In this document: in pieces, positions 1 to 9,200 of the stretch | Layout of the letters: every line of letters begins with the position of its first letter | Numbering within the stretch: the stretch's first letter is position 1 | Origin: Planctomycetaceae bacterium | GTDB taxonomy: Bacteria; Planctomycetota; Planctomycetia; Pirellulales; Thermoguttaceae | NCBI GenBank assembly: GCA_015062085.1 | Contig: SUVI01000016.1 | Coordinates: forward strand, 1 to 36,791 | Direction of reading: 5' to 3' | Length of the DNA: 36,791 nucleotides | Translations under genes and position numbers: made by a program | Notes under the pieces: generated by a model | Database searches by the model: none | The model's input: only the letters and a program-made list of their open reading frames with translations | What the model was told of the DNA's origin: nothing

Positions 1-18
1 GAGGCCGTGTGTGGGGAA

Positions 19-150
19 GGTACGGGAAACGGTACGGGAAACGGTACGGGAAACGGTACGGGAAACGGTACGGGAAACGGTACGGGAAACGGTACGGGAA
101 ACGGTACGCAAAACGGTACGCAAAACGGTACGCAAAACGGTACGCAAAAC
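19..150. repeat. 12-bp minisatellite, 11 units in two homogeneous blocks
   Basis: Seven perfect copies of GGTACGGGAAAC (19-102) are followed without a break by four perfect copies of GGTACGCAAAAC (103-150). The two variants differ at two adjacent bases and are not interspersed. The array lies 36 bp downstream of the stop codon of the minus-strand rhomboid gene. Because 12 is a multiple of 3, the array is open in several frames, but the resulting Gly-Thr-rich or Arg-Glu-Thr-Val peptides look like repeat artefacts rather than proteins. Confidence 0.97.
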
Positions 151-169
151 AGCATCGCAAAACGATGCT
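151..169 (-). terminator. Small stem-loop after the rhomboid gene, weak terminator candidate
   Basis: AGCATCG and CGATGCT form a perfect 7-bp stem around a 5-nt loop, directly next to the minisatellite and 16 bp after the rhomboid stop. On the minus strand no real U tract follows, only GTTTTGCG from the repeat, so intrinsic termination is doubtful. Confidence 0.3.
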
Positions 170-185
170 GCGATAGTGTCACGGT

Positions 186-1166
186 TCAACGGCGGTCTTT
201 GAAACGCTGACTGGCACTGCGCAGCTGTTCCAGTTCCTGCGGCGTGAGGCTCTGCATGCCGAATTGCGAGATCTTCCTCAGGAGTCTGTCGACCTCTTCC
301 TCTAGTTTTCTGTTTTCTTCTTCCAGACGCAGTTCCTCCGCAGTTTTGGAGGCCGGCGCGTAGCCGTAGGAGTCGTCTTCGTAATCATCTTCGTAGTCGA
401 ATCTGTGGTCGGAGTATGCGTCTCCTCTTTTGTTGGAGAAGATCTGCTCGTAATGCCGGACTTTGGGAGTTCCGTGACCGAAAACGGAACAGAATCGAAT
501 CTTGAAAATGTAGTAAATGAGGGCGAAAGCGGCACCCGCCAAGTGAACGCTGTGCGCAATGTTCGTGTTCTGATTTTGTGCGCCGGCAACATCCATCACG
601 ATGATCAGGATACCGAGTACAAAAGCCGGCATGGGGATCAGACCCCAGATCAGAATGATGACGCGCGGAAAATTCAGCGCGAACAGGATCGTGACTGCGG
701 AAACTGCGCCGGACGCTCCCACTACGGATGAGAGGCTGGCATAACGGAATTCCGGCTGCGTCAGTTGATCCCGCACACTTTCGAGCGCCCAGTAGTTAGA
801 ACCTGACCAGTAGATCCCGCCAAGAACGGTCGCGAACAGGTAGAAAAAGAGGAATTCACGTCCTCCGTATCGGCTTTCGACGGAGCGGCCCAGGAAATAG
901 AGGGTAAACATATTTCCCAGAATGTGCCAAACACCTGCAGAATGGCAGAATCCGTACGTCAGGAACCGATACCATTGCGTTGGATGCACAAAATCACCCG
1001 TCCGAAGAGCGAACAGCTCCGTCAGATGGCCTTTTAGCAACGTGAAGTCAAGTACCCAGATGATGACGTTCGTCATGATCAGGTAAAAAATGATGGAGTG
1101 AGGCTGACTTTGGTTTTGTCTGCCAAATGTCGACTCACGATAGTAGTCTCTATCTTGAAATCCCAT
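186..1166 (-). CDS. Rhomboid family intramembrane serine protease
   Basis: This is a polytopic inner-membrane protease that cleaves transmembrane segments. The catalytic set is visible: GASGAV with the nucleophile Ser152, His208 in HSVHLAGA, and the HILGN motif (His81, Asn85) corresponding to the GlpG HxxxN pair. About six hydrophobic segments lie between residues 24 and 223. A cytoplasmic tail of about 100 residues follows; it is acidic, then coiled-coil-like (EELRLEEENRKLEEEVDRLL), and ends in a motif like KIS-G-SLT-E-LRSAS that is common at the C terminus of rhomboids in many phyla (DUF6576-type, from memory). The ATG at 1166 has AGGAA about 10 nt upstream, and a promoter candidate lies in the gap to the methylase, so the gene may be transcribed separately. 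The natural substrate cannot be inferred. Confidence 0.95.
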   Translation of the reverse strand: MGFQDRDYYRESTFGRQNQSQPHSIIFYLIMTNVIIWVLDFTLLKGHLTELFALRTGDFVHPTQWYRFLTYGFCHSAGVWHILGNMFTLYFLGRSVESRYGGREFLFFYLFATVLGGIYWSGSNYWALESVRDQLTQPEFRYASLSSVVGASGAVSAVTILFALNFPRVIILIWGLIPMPAFVLGILIIVMDVAGAQNQNTNIAHSVHLAGAAFALIYYIFKIRFCSVFGHGTPKVRHYEQIFSNKRGDAYSDHRFDYEDDYEDDSYGYAPASKTAEELRLEEENRKLEEEVDRLLRKISQFGMQSLTPQELEQLRSASQRFKDRR

Positions 1167-1240
1167 GATGGTAAATTCCTTTTTGGGGTTGGTCAGAGTT
1201 CAAGTCCCTGAGGATGAAAAGACGATCAAACGCTTTACCT

Positions 1241-1269
1241 ATTCTACACGAAATTCCCCATTTGTGCAA
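1241..1269 (-). promoter_or_regulatory. Sigma70-like promoter candidate for the rhomboid gene
   Basis: Read on the minus strand, TTGCAC (1264-1269) is separated by 17 bp from TAGAAT (1241-1246). It lies in the 141-bp gap between the methylase stop and the rhomboid start, giving a leader of about 70 nt. This is a sequence match only. Confidence 0.5.
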
Positions 1270-1307
1270 GACGGGCCCTCGAAATTTTTTGAAGGTTTTC
1301 CGGATTT

Positions 1308-2417
1308 TCAGGACTTTTTCTTGATGAGGAAAAGAAATTCCTGGTTTTTTCCGTCACTTTCGCGGAGCCACTCGTGCGTCCATTTCATTTCCGCCATGAC
1401 GTTTCGGCGATAGTCCAGCTTCAGAAACTGACGCAGGGTCCCGACCGAATGAAGCGCGTCCATTAGCTCTTCTGCCGTCGCACGGCCTCCGGAACTGTAC
1501 GAAAGCAGGATCCACTGCGTCTGCGTTTCCGCAAGAAGTCGCCGAATGGCCTCTACTGCAAGAAAACGGCCGGACTGCGGATCTTTTCGAAACTCTTCAA
1601 AAATCGATGCCGAGCGCGGATCAGATGTGTCTTCGCGGCGTGACGCTTTGCCGAAAAGTGCGGGCCGATCGTTGAGGATCAGGGTCGTCCAGAAGTGATA
1701 GTACGCCGCGTATCGGACGCGTGACGGAGGCATCTTCTCATTATTTGAGCCGTACGGCGGGTCAAAATACGCAAGGTCCGCCTGTATTTGGGGCGTCAGA
1801 GAAAAAATGTCGCCTCGGTGAACTTCATTTTCCAGCGAGTTGACCCAAAGATGCGGGAGTTCCAGCTTCAGATCACGGAAAGAGCGCCGAGACCACTGCC
1901 GCAGGTAGGACGAAAAATGCCCCAGCGTACTGTCCACTCGGTCCAGCGCGAGGATCAGCGACGTAAGCGCCACGGCACGAGTGACTGGATCCAGCTGCAG
2001 ACGGTCGAGCTCTTCACGGATCGCGTCCGCTTTTTGTGTGTTTTTCCGCTGAAACGGCTTTTTAAGGGCATTTGGCTGCGGCTGTATTTCCGGATCACCG
2101 CCGTAATGTTCCGTAAACCAGCCGTCGCGCGGCGGCACGGCATTCAGATGCGAGATGAGTTCCCCGTACTCTTCCGGTTTCCGGCGATTCAGGAGCCAGC
2201 ACTGCGCGAAGATCTCCGACCACACGGAAAGATCGCTGGAGAGCGTGCGAAACCCCATCTGCGCAAAAGCCTGCGAAACGCGCGTCGTACCGGAAAATCC
2301 ATCCCAAACGGACCGTGCCCCCGTAGACTTCGCGAGGGAAAGTATCTGCGGAAGCAGCCGATTTTTAGAGCCTGCGTATTTGATCCCTTGCGTCTGGATG
2401 TCCATCTCCGTTTTCAA
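1308..2417 (-). CDS. D12-class (Dam-like) DNA N6-adenine methyltransferase
   Basis: The protein has the D12 N6-adenine methyltransferase layout. An N-terminal KYAGSKNRLLPQI segment is followed by the S-adenosylmethionine-binding motif DGFSGTT (residues 39-45) and the catalytic motif DPPY (219-222, in AYFDPPYGS). The 369 residues are longer than Dam (about 280). The open frame begins at TTG 2417, overlapping the upstream TIM-barrel stop in a TTGA tetranucleotide, which suggests translational coupling; an ATG at 2405 (MDIQTQG) is the alternative start. No restriction endonuclease gene is adjacent, so it looks like an orphan methylase, either regulatory or a remnant of a restriction-modification system. 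The target sequence cannot be read from the protein. Confidence 0.9.
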   Translation of the reverse strand: MKTEMDIQTQGIKYAGSKNRLLPQILSLAKSTGARSVWDGFSGTTRVSQAFAQMGFRTLSSDLSVWSEIFAQCWLLNRRKPEEYGELISHLNAVPPRDGWFTEHYGGDPEIQPQPNALKKPFQRKNTQKADAIREELDRLQLDPVTRAVALTSLILALDRVDSTLGHFSSYLRQWSRRSFRDLKLELPHLWVNSLENEVHRGDIFSLTPQIQADLAYFDPPYGSNNEKMPPSRVRYAAYYHFWTTLILNDRPALFGKASRREDTSDPRSASIFEEFRKDPQSGRFLAVEAIRRLLAETQTQWILLSYSSGGRATAEELMDALHSVGTLRQFLKLDYRRNVMAEMKWTHEWLRESDGKNQEFLFLIKKKS

Positions 2418-3361
2418 ACCGACCCCGCCATTTTTTCCCAGGAAAGACGGACGAGTTCCTCCGGCGTGTGCGTTTCGCAGAGTTTCTGATTGAAGATCTC
2501 AAGCGAAAATGTGCCGCGGTAGCCGATCTCCTCCAAAATTTCGCAGACTCGGCGGATCGGGGCTGCGCCGTCGCCAGGGAAAACGCGGTCACCGTCGTTC
2601 AGCTTCTCACGCTCGATGCCGGCAGGCCAGTCGTTCCAGTGAAAATTGGTCATCTGAGCGCCGTTGAGCTGACGCAGGGACGCGAAATCGTTTCCGCCGC
2701 GGTACAGATGGTAGACGTCCAGCAGCAGCGATGCCTTCGGATGCCCCGTCTCTGTCGTGATCCAGACCGCATCGGAAAGTTTCGAGAGCGTTCGGCCAGG
2801 ACCCCAGATCTCCAGCTGCGGGTAAACTCCGTACTCGTCGCCGAGCTCGAGGATCGCACGGTACCGCTCTGCAAGTTCTGCGAGCGAAATATCCTCCCGT
2901 GTGTGGATCCCTGCCGGAGATGCCGCGAAGTGCGTGCAGCCAAGAGTCTTCATCTGTTCCATTCCACGCCGCATTTCTTCCAGTGCTTGTTTCCGCTTCT
3001 CGTCGGCCGGAGTCCCCCACGCCCAAAAGTTGATCCCGCCGACGATCTTCATCCCCAGATCATCCAGCCGGCTGCGCAGGTCGGTGAGTTTGCCGCCTTC
3101 TGCCAGAAATCGCTCCAGATCACGGAACCAGATCTCGAGATTCCGGAAACCGGCCGCGTGTGTGATGCGGATCTGCTCAAGAAGCGGAAGATCGTACCGA
3201 AGGATCGTCGCGGTGTTGAACGCGAGCCGGCGCAGACGCTCTTCGGAAACCGGCGGTTTGGCGTTTTCCTGTGCGGAAAGTCCCGTTTCCAAAATGCAGG
3301 TACCCGCCAGACCAGCAAGTGCCAGAGAGGATGATTTCAGGAAGTTTCGTCGATTTTTCAT
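2414..3361 (-). CDS. Exported sugar phosphate isomerase/epimerase-like TIM barrel
   Basis: This belongs to the xylose-isomerase-like TIM-barrel superfamily (AP endonuclease 2 type). The N terminus RRNFLKSSSLALAGLAG is a twin-arginine (Tat) leader, so the folded protein, probably metal-loaded, should be exported; planctomycetes carry many such proteins. Likely metal ligands sit at the barrel strand ends: Glu184 in LEIW, Asp215 in LLLDVYH, His241 in FHWND and Glu288 in SLEIF. At 315 residues it is of normal length and complete. The ATG at 3361 opens directly on the Tat motif. The methylase gene overlaps its end by 4 nt, forming a two-gene unit whose functional logic is unclear. The substrate is unknown, although a sugar or inositol derivative is typical for the family. 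Confidence 0.9.
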   Translation of the reverse strand: MKNRRNFLKSSSLALAGLAGTCILETGLSAQENAKPPVSEERLRRLAFNTATILRYDLPLLEQIRITHAAGFRNLEIWFRDLERFLAEGGKLTDLRSRLDDLGMKIVGGINFWAWGTPADEKRKQALEEMRRGMEQMKTLGCTHFAASPAGIHTREDISLAELAERYRAILELGDEYGVYPQLEIWGPGRTLSKLSDAVWITTETGHPKASLLLDVYHLYRGGNDFASLRQLNGAQMTNFHWNDWPAGIEREKLNDGDRVFPGDGAAPIRRVCEILEEIGYRGTFSLEIFNQKLCETHTPEELVRLSWEKMAGSV

Positions 3362-3774
3362 AAAATTTGCCCCTGCGGTGAGGTTTGGCGGAAGGGAAAG
3401 ACGCCCCGTTGACTTTTCAGGCCGCTTTCTGATCCTATTTTCAATCCATTATGCTCCAGTTTAGCACAAAACGCCCGGTTTGCCTAGTCCCCCCGTGGAA
3501 AAAATGGTCGATAAGAAACGGTTTGAGGATCTTCATCACAGTTTTGGCCAAGAGGAACGGCCCTACAAATATGGAGTGCAGCAGCCGCAAACCGCGGCGG
3601 GCAATGGCGCTTCCGCGCGAAGGCATAGAAACCGCGGCTCGTTGGCCGCTTCGTTTTTAGAGTGCGCATCCGCGCTTTCACCAAAAGTTGGCGCGGATCT
3701 CAGGAAAAGCGGCGAATGGCCTGACGGCCTGTATCGCAGCACGCCAAACTCGCAGCCTCTCTTTTAACGGCACG
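3362..3774. other. Intergenic stretch with no gene recognised
   Basis: These 413 bp separate the start of the TIM-barrel gene from the 3' end of the glycosyltransferase gene. Short open frames exist on both strands but have no plausible start context or recognisable sequence. I see a direct repeat AAACCGCGGC (near 3587 and 3641) and a small GGCC-GTCA-GGCC palindrome near 3718, but no tRNA, no terminator with a U tract and no convincing promoter. Confidence 0.5.
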
Positions 3775-4806
3775 TCATCGCAGCGCGTTTCGCAGATCGA
3801 AAAGGAAGCTCAGGAACGGCTCAGGATGGCGCAGGTAGCCTCCGTTGAAGAGTTCGCGCAAAAGGAGTCCCGGATGTGAAACGGACGCTCTGCGGGCCTC
3901 AAAATGCCGTTTATGGCGCTTGAGTGTATTCAAGAAACGCTCCAGACGCATCGAGTGTCCGCCCTCTTTTGCCGCGAGATCGTGCAATTCTCGCCCGGCA
4001 AATTCCTCAAGCGCTCCGATGAGTGTCGGATGCTGCGTGTCGAGCGTCTCCAAAAAAGCGTTAAAGTACCGCCACCGCGACGGATTGCGGCGCAAGTACT
4101 CGACGGTCGGCGCGGTGGAATGATTCTGTCCATGAAGACGGTACGAGATGAGCGGCTCCGAAATGAACCGGAGCTCCGAGATCAGCGCGAGCGTTAGGTA
4201 AAACCAAACGTCATGACACGCGATCCCCTCCGGTATCGGCAGGATGCGCGGAAGAAACGAACGCCGGATCGCCATCGTGCAGCCCGTCCAAAGTTCCATC
4301 TTCACGTCCTCCGGAAAGAAAAAACGCCAGAAATCGTGCAGGTGCATCCTCTCGACAAACTCGCGCAGACGCATCCCCTGCTCTCTTCCCTCCGCATCGA
4401 TGAGCTCAGCATCCGAAGAAACCAGTCCCAGTGCCGGATCCTGCGTAAAATGCTCCCGGATCACTTCTACCCTATCCTGTCTCCAAAGGTCGTCATGATC
4501 AGCCAGAAGGATGACGTCCTGAGTGCATAAAGAAACTGCCCGTTCGAAGTTTTTCGTGTACCCGAGATTCACCGTATTTTGGAAGATCTTCACCTCAAAC
4601 GGTACGGAACGCTTCCAGTTCTCCAAGATCTCCAGCGTCTCATCCTGTGAGCCGTCATCGCAAACGACGACCTCATCCGGCAGGACAGTCTGCCCGGCGA
4701 TCGTCTCCAGCTCCATTGGCAGAAAACGCGCACTGTTGAAAGTACAGACTGCCGCAGAAACCCCCAGTTTCCGGGAAATGTTTTTTTCAGAATCGTACAT
4801 ATTCAC
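3775..4806 (-). CDS. Family 2 (GT-A) glycosyltransferase
   Basis: The protein begins with the GT2 signature VSAAVCTFNSARFL and continues with VVCDDGSQDETL (Asp50-Asp51, nucleotide binding), the metal-binding ADHDD (103-106) after DVILL, and an acceptor-side HDVWF motif (198-202). The C-terminal 110 residues are less typical and carry no transmembrane segment, so it probably acts at the cytoplasmic membrane face on polysaccharide, glycolipid or glycoprotein. The frame opens at GTG 4806 with an in-frame ATG two codons later (4800); a stop lies just upstream, so the start is one of these two. The gene lies downstream of infC but is separated from it by a terminator-like hairpin. No other polysaccharide genes are adjacent, so the product is unknown. 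Confidence 0.92.
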   Translation of the reverse strand: MNMYDSEKNISRKLGVSAAVCTFNSARFLPMELETIAGQTVLPDEVVVCDDGSQDETLEILENWKRSVPFEVKIFQNTVNLGYTKNFERAVSLCTQDVILLADHDDLWRQDRVEVIREHFTQDPALGLVSSDAELIDAEGREQGMRLREFVERMHLHDFWRFFFPEDVKMELWTGCTMAIRRSFLPRILPIPEGIACHDVWFYLTLALISELRFISEPLISYRLHGQNHSTAPTVEYLRRNPSRWRYFNAFLETLDTQHPTLIGALEEFAGRELHDLAAKEGGHSMRLERFLNTLKRHKRHFEARRASVSHPGLLLRELFNGGYLRHPEPFLSFLFDLRNALR

Positions 4807-4852
4807 GCATCATCCTGACTGGCATACGCTTTTTTTCAAGAAATACCAAAAG

Positions 4853-4880
4853 GTTCAGTGCCCACGACACGGCACTGAAC
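4853..4880 (-). terminator. Stem-loop after infC, likely intrinsic terminator
   Basis: GTTCAGTGCC (4853-4862) and GGCACTGAAC (4871-4880) form a perfect 10-bp stem with an 8-nt loop. On the minus strand the stem is followed by CTTTTGG and a T-rich stretch. It lies 68 bp after the infC stop and upstream of the glycosyltransferase. Confidence 0.7.
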
Positions 4881-4948
4881 TCACAGCAGACCTGCATTCC
4901 TTTCATCAGGCCTTAAAGCGCCGGATACCTCACGGCGGAAAGGGAAAT

Positions 4949-5476
4949 TCAGTTGGGCGCGATCATGCAGGAAATGCGTTTTCCCTGCTTCGTCGGTTTT
5001 CCGTCCGTTTTTCCATACGGAGCAAGGAGATCGATGACCTGCTTCATCATGCGCTCGCCTTCCTGAATGTGGGCCATTTCACGGCCGCGAAAAAGGATGG
5101 AGACCAAGACTTTGTCTTTCTTTTCCAGGAAACCTTTTGCTGCATTCACCTTCACCATGACGTCATTATCGCCGGTTCCGGGACGGAGACGGATCTCCTT
5201 GACCTTGACGACGTGCGGAGTCGATTTACTCTGCTTCTTCGCCATCTGGTATTTGTATTTTCCGTAATCCATGATCCGGCAAACGGGCGCTTTCTCGTTC
5301 TGCGCGACCTCGACCAGATCCAGTCCGGCTTCCTGCGCGAACTCAAGCGCCTTGCGAATGCCCATGATCCCCAACTGTTCACCCGCTTCATTAATGACAC
5401 GCACCTCACGTGCACGGATCTGTTCATTGATGCGCTGCTGATTTTTGTTTTCCGCGGGATTTTTCCGTAAATTCAT
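4949..5476 (-). CDS. infC: Translation initiation factor IF-3
   Basis: This factor binds the 30S subunit, prevents premature 50S joining and proofreads initiator tRNA and start-codon choice. The protein is 175 residues, the normal length, and collinear with the family. The N-terminal domain carries [14 protein letters not shown] and [10 protein letters not shown]. The lysine-rich linker includes the well-known DYGKYKYQ segment. The C-terminal domain contains VKEIRLRPG and the RGREMAH-type motif. The ATG at 5476 is preceded by AAGGAG at 5488-5493 (11 nt spacing). Note that this is a plain ATG, not the rare AUU used for autoregulation in E. coli. The usual partners rpmI and rplT do not follow; a terminator-like hairpin does. 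Confidence 0.98.
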   Translation of the reverse strand: MNLRKNPAENKNQQRINEQIRAREVRVINEAGEQLGIMGIRKALEFAQEAGLDLVEVAQNEKAPVCRIMDYGKYKYQMAKKQSKSTPHVVKVKEIRLRPGTGDNDVMVKVNAAKGFLEKKDKVLVSILFRGREMAHIQEGERMMKQVIDLLAPYGKTDGKPTKQGKRISCMIAPN

Positions 5477-5530
5477 TCGTTAAAATTCTCCTTGTCGTGT
5501 TTGCATTTGGAGGCACCGCCGCCTCACAAA

Positions 5531-5574
5531 AAATACTGTCTTCATAGTATTTCCTCTTTTCGTCTTTTCGTCAA
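5531..5574 (-). promoter_or_regulatory. infC promoter candidate with overlapping inverted repeat
   Basis: On the minus strand TTGACG (5569-5574) is followed after 17 bp by AATACT (5546-5551). The -10 element is one arm of a perfect inverted repeat, AAATACT (5531-5537) and AGTATTT (5546-5552) with an 8-nt spacer, which could be an operator or a leader hairpin. A second small GC-rich hairpin (GAGGC/GCCTC, about 5510-5525) lies between it and the infC ribosome binding site. The stretch 5577-5715 is AT-rich and shows no gene. Confidence 0.55.
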
Positions 5575-5715
5575 GCCCCGGGGGAGCAAAAATTCTCAAA
5601 AAAAAGGAAATTTTTCAAAATATTTTCCCGAAATTACGATATTTTTTACATTTTCGCCTGATTTTTTCACAAACTCCCCGATTTTCAGAGAGTTTACCTG
5701 AAACCAGATTCAAAT

Positions 5716-6195
5716 TCAGACGCGTTCCAGTTCGATCTGGAGTTCCGGCAAATTCAGGATCGCGACAGACGGCGCCATGGTCCGATGGAGTGCTCCTGGA
5801 TTCAAAAGCCGCGTTTCTCCTTGGATCATCCAGTGAAATTCGTGCGTGTGGCCGGTACAGATCAGATCAAAACGTTCCGACGTGAGAAGTTCGTCAAACG
5901 TGCGCCAATCGTGACCATGCAGGAATGCGATCTTCTTTCCCTCGCGCTCAAGTGTCCCAAGGTATTCCCAGCAGGTCTGCCCTGCATCCAGAACGGCTCG
6001 GCGGATCGTTCCTGGCGAGTCCGTGTTTCCGAAAACAAAATGGCAGGGAATTTCAGCCAAGAGCTTCACGACTTCTGCACTTCCAACGTCACCGCAGTGA
6101 ATGAGTTCCGAAACTCCGTGAAGCCGAAACAGCTCCATCGCACGTTTCGTATTTTCCAGATTTCCGTGCGTGTCGCTCAGAACGCCGATCTTCAC
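5716..6195 (-). CDS. YfcE/MJ0936-type metallophosphoesterase
   Basis: This is a small, soluble, metal-dependent phosphodiesterase of the calcineurin-like superfamily. All signature motifs are present in order: SDTHGN with Asp8 and His10, CGDVG with Asp36, GNTD with Asn57, HGH with His93, and GHTH with His116 and His118, followed by the usual NPGA (132-135). At 159 residues it matches the short single-domain subgroup. The ATG at 6195 opens directly on MKIGVLSDTHGN. Its physiological substrate is unknown; family members hydrolyse artificial phosphodiesters. It is separated from the large VWA gene upstream by a strong terminator, so it probably has its own promoter. Confidence 0.95.
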   Translation of the reverse strand: MKIGVLSDTHGNLENTKRAMELFRLHGVSELIHCGDVGSAEVVKLLAEIPCHFVFGNTDSPGTIRRAVLDAGQTCWEYLGTLEREGKKIAFLHGHDWRTFDELLTSERFDLICTGHTHEFHWMIQGETRLLNPGALHRTMAPSVAILNLPELQIELERV

Positions 6196-6240
6196 GTTCC
6201 TTCCTCCCGTTTTTTTCTAAAGGCTTCATTTTCAAAAATA

Positions 6241-6276
6241 AAAAAGAGAGACAGACCGATGTCCATCTCTCTTTTT
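6241..6276 (-). terminator. Strong intrinsic terminator after the VWA gene
   Basis: AAAAAGAGAGA (6241-6251) pairs with TCTCTCTTTTT (6266-6276) around a 14-nt loop. On the minus strand the stem runs into TTTTTTATTTTTG, a good U tract. It begins 15 bp after the VWA gene stop. Confidence 0.85.
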
Positions 6277-6290
6277 TACGATAGGAAGAA

Positions 6291-9200
6291 CTAGTTCGAT
6301 CCGAGTCCGCTCATGCCGCTTCCCTGATCGTAGGAGTTTCCTTCACCCGTCACGTAGTTGAAGACGGTGACCTTTCCGATGCTGGAGAAGGACGGAGCGA
6401 CCGAGATGCGGACGTAACGGCGGTCAGCTGACACGACGCCCGTCGCGCCGTAAGTGGCACCTGGTTTCAGGGTCCAGATGACCGGCATGTAACCGACCGC
6501 ATCGTTCTGGAGGAATCCCCAAGGGTTCGAGGAATCTGAGGAACTGTAGCTCGCCATGGCGTGCTGGTCGATATTCTGGAAGAGTTTCTGTGCGACGACG
6601 GTATCACGTGCTTCCGCAACTGCGTTCTGGAGCTCCGCCTGTTCGAGGGATTCAGTACGGCGTCCTTCGTCAAGCGCGAATTCCACGCAGCAGACGTCGT
6701 TTTCGAGCGGCACAGCCATTTTAATGGTTTTTGCTTCGCCGGTCCCGTAGTGGATCGTACCTTCAACGATGACTTTGTTTCCGGTCACATCGCCCCAGAT
6801 ACGCTTCGCGAAAACGCGGTAGGTGCCGGGGAAACCTTCAGAGCAGATGTAGGATTCTTCAGCTTTGCTGGAAGCATCACGTCCTTCGGCTTTCGTGAAT
6901 CCGTCAGCAGCGATGAAACCGCCTCCGGCACTGCGCTGATTCCGCATCGAGCAGAGCGAGCCGTTCGGTTCTTCAACGAACAGATCGACGTCAGCTTCAC
7001 CCGTCCAGGAGACTTTTACGACACAGTCACGCTGGAGAGCTTTTTCCATTGCCAGAGCAAACGCGTTGGCTTCCTCGGTTTTACCTTCGGCTTCGAGACG
7101 CACTTTGACGGCTTTCGCACACAGGAGAGCGTTTTCCCAATCCGGTTTACGTTCCGCGGGAACTTCCAGTTTCAGCAGACCGAGAGAGGCCCACTTGACC
7201 ATTTCCACATTGTCCACATCGGGACGGCGGGCGAGGTTCAGCGCAAAGACGAACGGAGCCGGTTCATTCGGGAAAAGGCTTCCGAGCTGCTGGAAAATAT
7301 CCAGAGCGCGCTGCGTGTAGCCGAGGTCCTGCATGAAGGTCCCGATGAGGAGCATCTGGTTGGGGTCTTCGCAGAATTCCAGTGCGGAAAGGTACGCACG
7401 TTCGACTTCAGCTTCGGAACGGCCGTCCATCACCATCGCGATGGCAAGGGTTTCATACATCCAAGGCTGGATCTGATTATTCAGGATCGCGGCCTGAAGC
7501 ACAGTGATGATCTCGCTGTAGCGTTTCTCTTTTTTGAGCAGACGCACGACTTCACGGACCATTGCCTGACTTTCTTCGATCTTGGCCTGATCTTCGACTT
7601 CGGCCATTTTCTTGAAGTAGCGATTCCATTTTTCCGGAGAGGCTTTCTTCACGGATTTTTTGGGGGAAGCAGCTTTTTGAGCCGGACGAACTTCTTCTTT
7701 TGCGTTGAAGAATGCACCGCCAGTCGCTCTGTCGATGGCAGCAGCGCGTTTGAGGGCTTCTCCGGAGTTCATGAAGCCGCCCATACCGCCGCCCATGCCT
7801 CCCATGCCGCCCATGCCGCCCATGCCCATACCCATTCCGGCGCCGGCATTACCCATCATGCCGCCAAAGCCGCTGCCCATGCTCGAGTTATTTCCGAGCA
7901 TTCCGCCGCCCATACCGCCGTTCATCGGAGGCAGGTTCTGGATCGGGATGACAAGGTCGGCGACCGGATAGACGCGGGTAGACTGACTTTCTTCCGCACG
8001 GGACTGGGTGGTGATCTTGAGGACTTCGTCTTCAACGACGAACATCATGCCGTTGCTCGAGAGCATCAGACGCAGTGCTGCGCCGAGGGAGATGCCATGC
8101 ACATCCAGCGTGATCGGGAGTTCCGGGTCAAGACCTTCTTCTTCAAGGGCGGCCACGTCGAGCTGGATCTCGATATTGTGCTGCTGCTTGAGTTTTTCGA
8201 TGACTTCCGGCAGCGGCGTTTCGATTTCGCTGATCTGTGTAGATTCTTTCACCGCTTCCATCAGCTGTTTTTCGACTGGGCTGCGCTGAGCAAGGTCCAT
8301 GGAGGAGTACTTCGCGACACGGCGTTCGGTCAGGCGCTTCCAGACTTCGGAATCGGGGTAGACGATCGGCGGGTCATCCGGGAACGGAATGTTGCCGATC
8401 TCAGCCTGATGCAGAGCATCAACGAAACCTTTCTGACGGAGAACGGCGATCTGTCGATTGCGTTCCACGTATCCGCGATGGCGAGCCGACATCGTACCGG
8501 CGATCGCTGCGATGTTTTCCGGATCCTTTTCGAGGACTGCGGCAGCTGCGGATTCTTCGGCCTGACGATACTTGCCTTCATCCATGAGCGCGTCGAAACG
8601 GCGCATCATTTTCTTCATGTTTTCTTCGTCGGTCTTTGCATTATCCAGAGCGATCTGGCGTTCACGCATTTCCGTTAGACGGGCGCGGTCTTCAGCCTTT
8701 TTGATGCTCTGTTCTTCTTTGCGGGCTTTGGCTTCGCGGATCGAAGACTGGATCTGCTTGGTCAACGTATCCTGCACTTCTGCCGGGAGACCGACGGATT
8801 CGATCGTTGCGAGCTGGACCATAAGGATCTCGATGGCGGAGTCCGGATTGTCGGACATCATCTGCCGGGCGTTGGAGATCGCTTCCTGGACCATGATGCG
8901 CTGACGCTGCGTGTTCACGTCTTCCGCACGGCCTTCGTCTGCGAGAGTCGGTCCTGCATCCTGGTAGGTGATCTCTCCGCCTTCCAGTTTTTCCGCGACC
9001 TGTTCGCAGAGACCGGCGATGTACTGCACGTTCGGATGGTTCGGGGCAAGGACTTTCGCCTTTTCGACCATCTGGACTGCATTTTTCATATTTTCTTCAA
9101 ATGCTTTACGCTGTTCGTCCGTCATGTTGGTCATGTCGCTTTCTTCGAGCGTCCTGAGCAGTTCGCTCGCAGCGGCAAGCATGAAATCCACGTTCTGATT

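Noticed and set aside
7..210. Open frames across the 12-bp minisatellite (Gly-Thr or Arg-Glu-Thr-Val repeats)
   Set aside because: They arise because the unit length is a multiple of 3; no ribosome binding site or non-repeat protein sequence supports them.
3362..3774. Possible tRNA or structured RNA in the gap
   Set aside because: No T-loop GTTCGA-type sequence, acceptor stem or known RNA signature could be found.
6561..8678. 705-codon plus-strand open frame opposite the VWA gene
   Set aside because: It is antisense to a gene with clear domains, is His/Phe-rich with no recognisable motif, and reflects the codon bias of the opposite strand.
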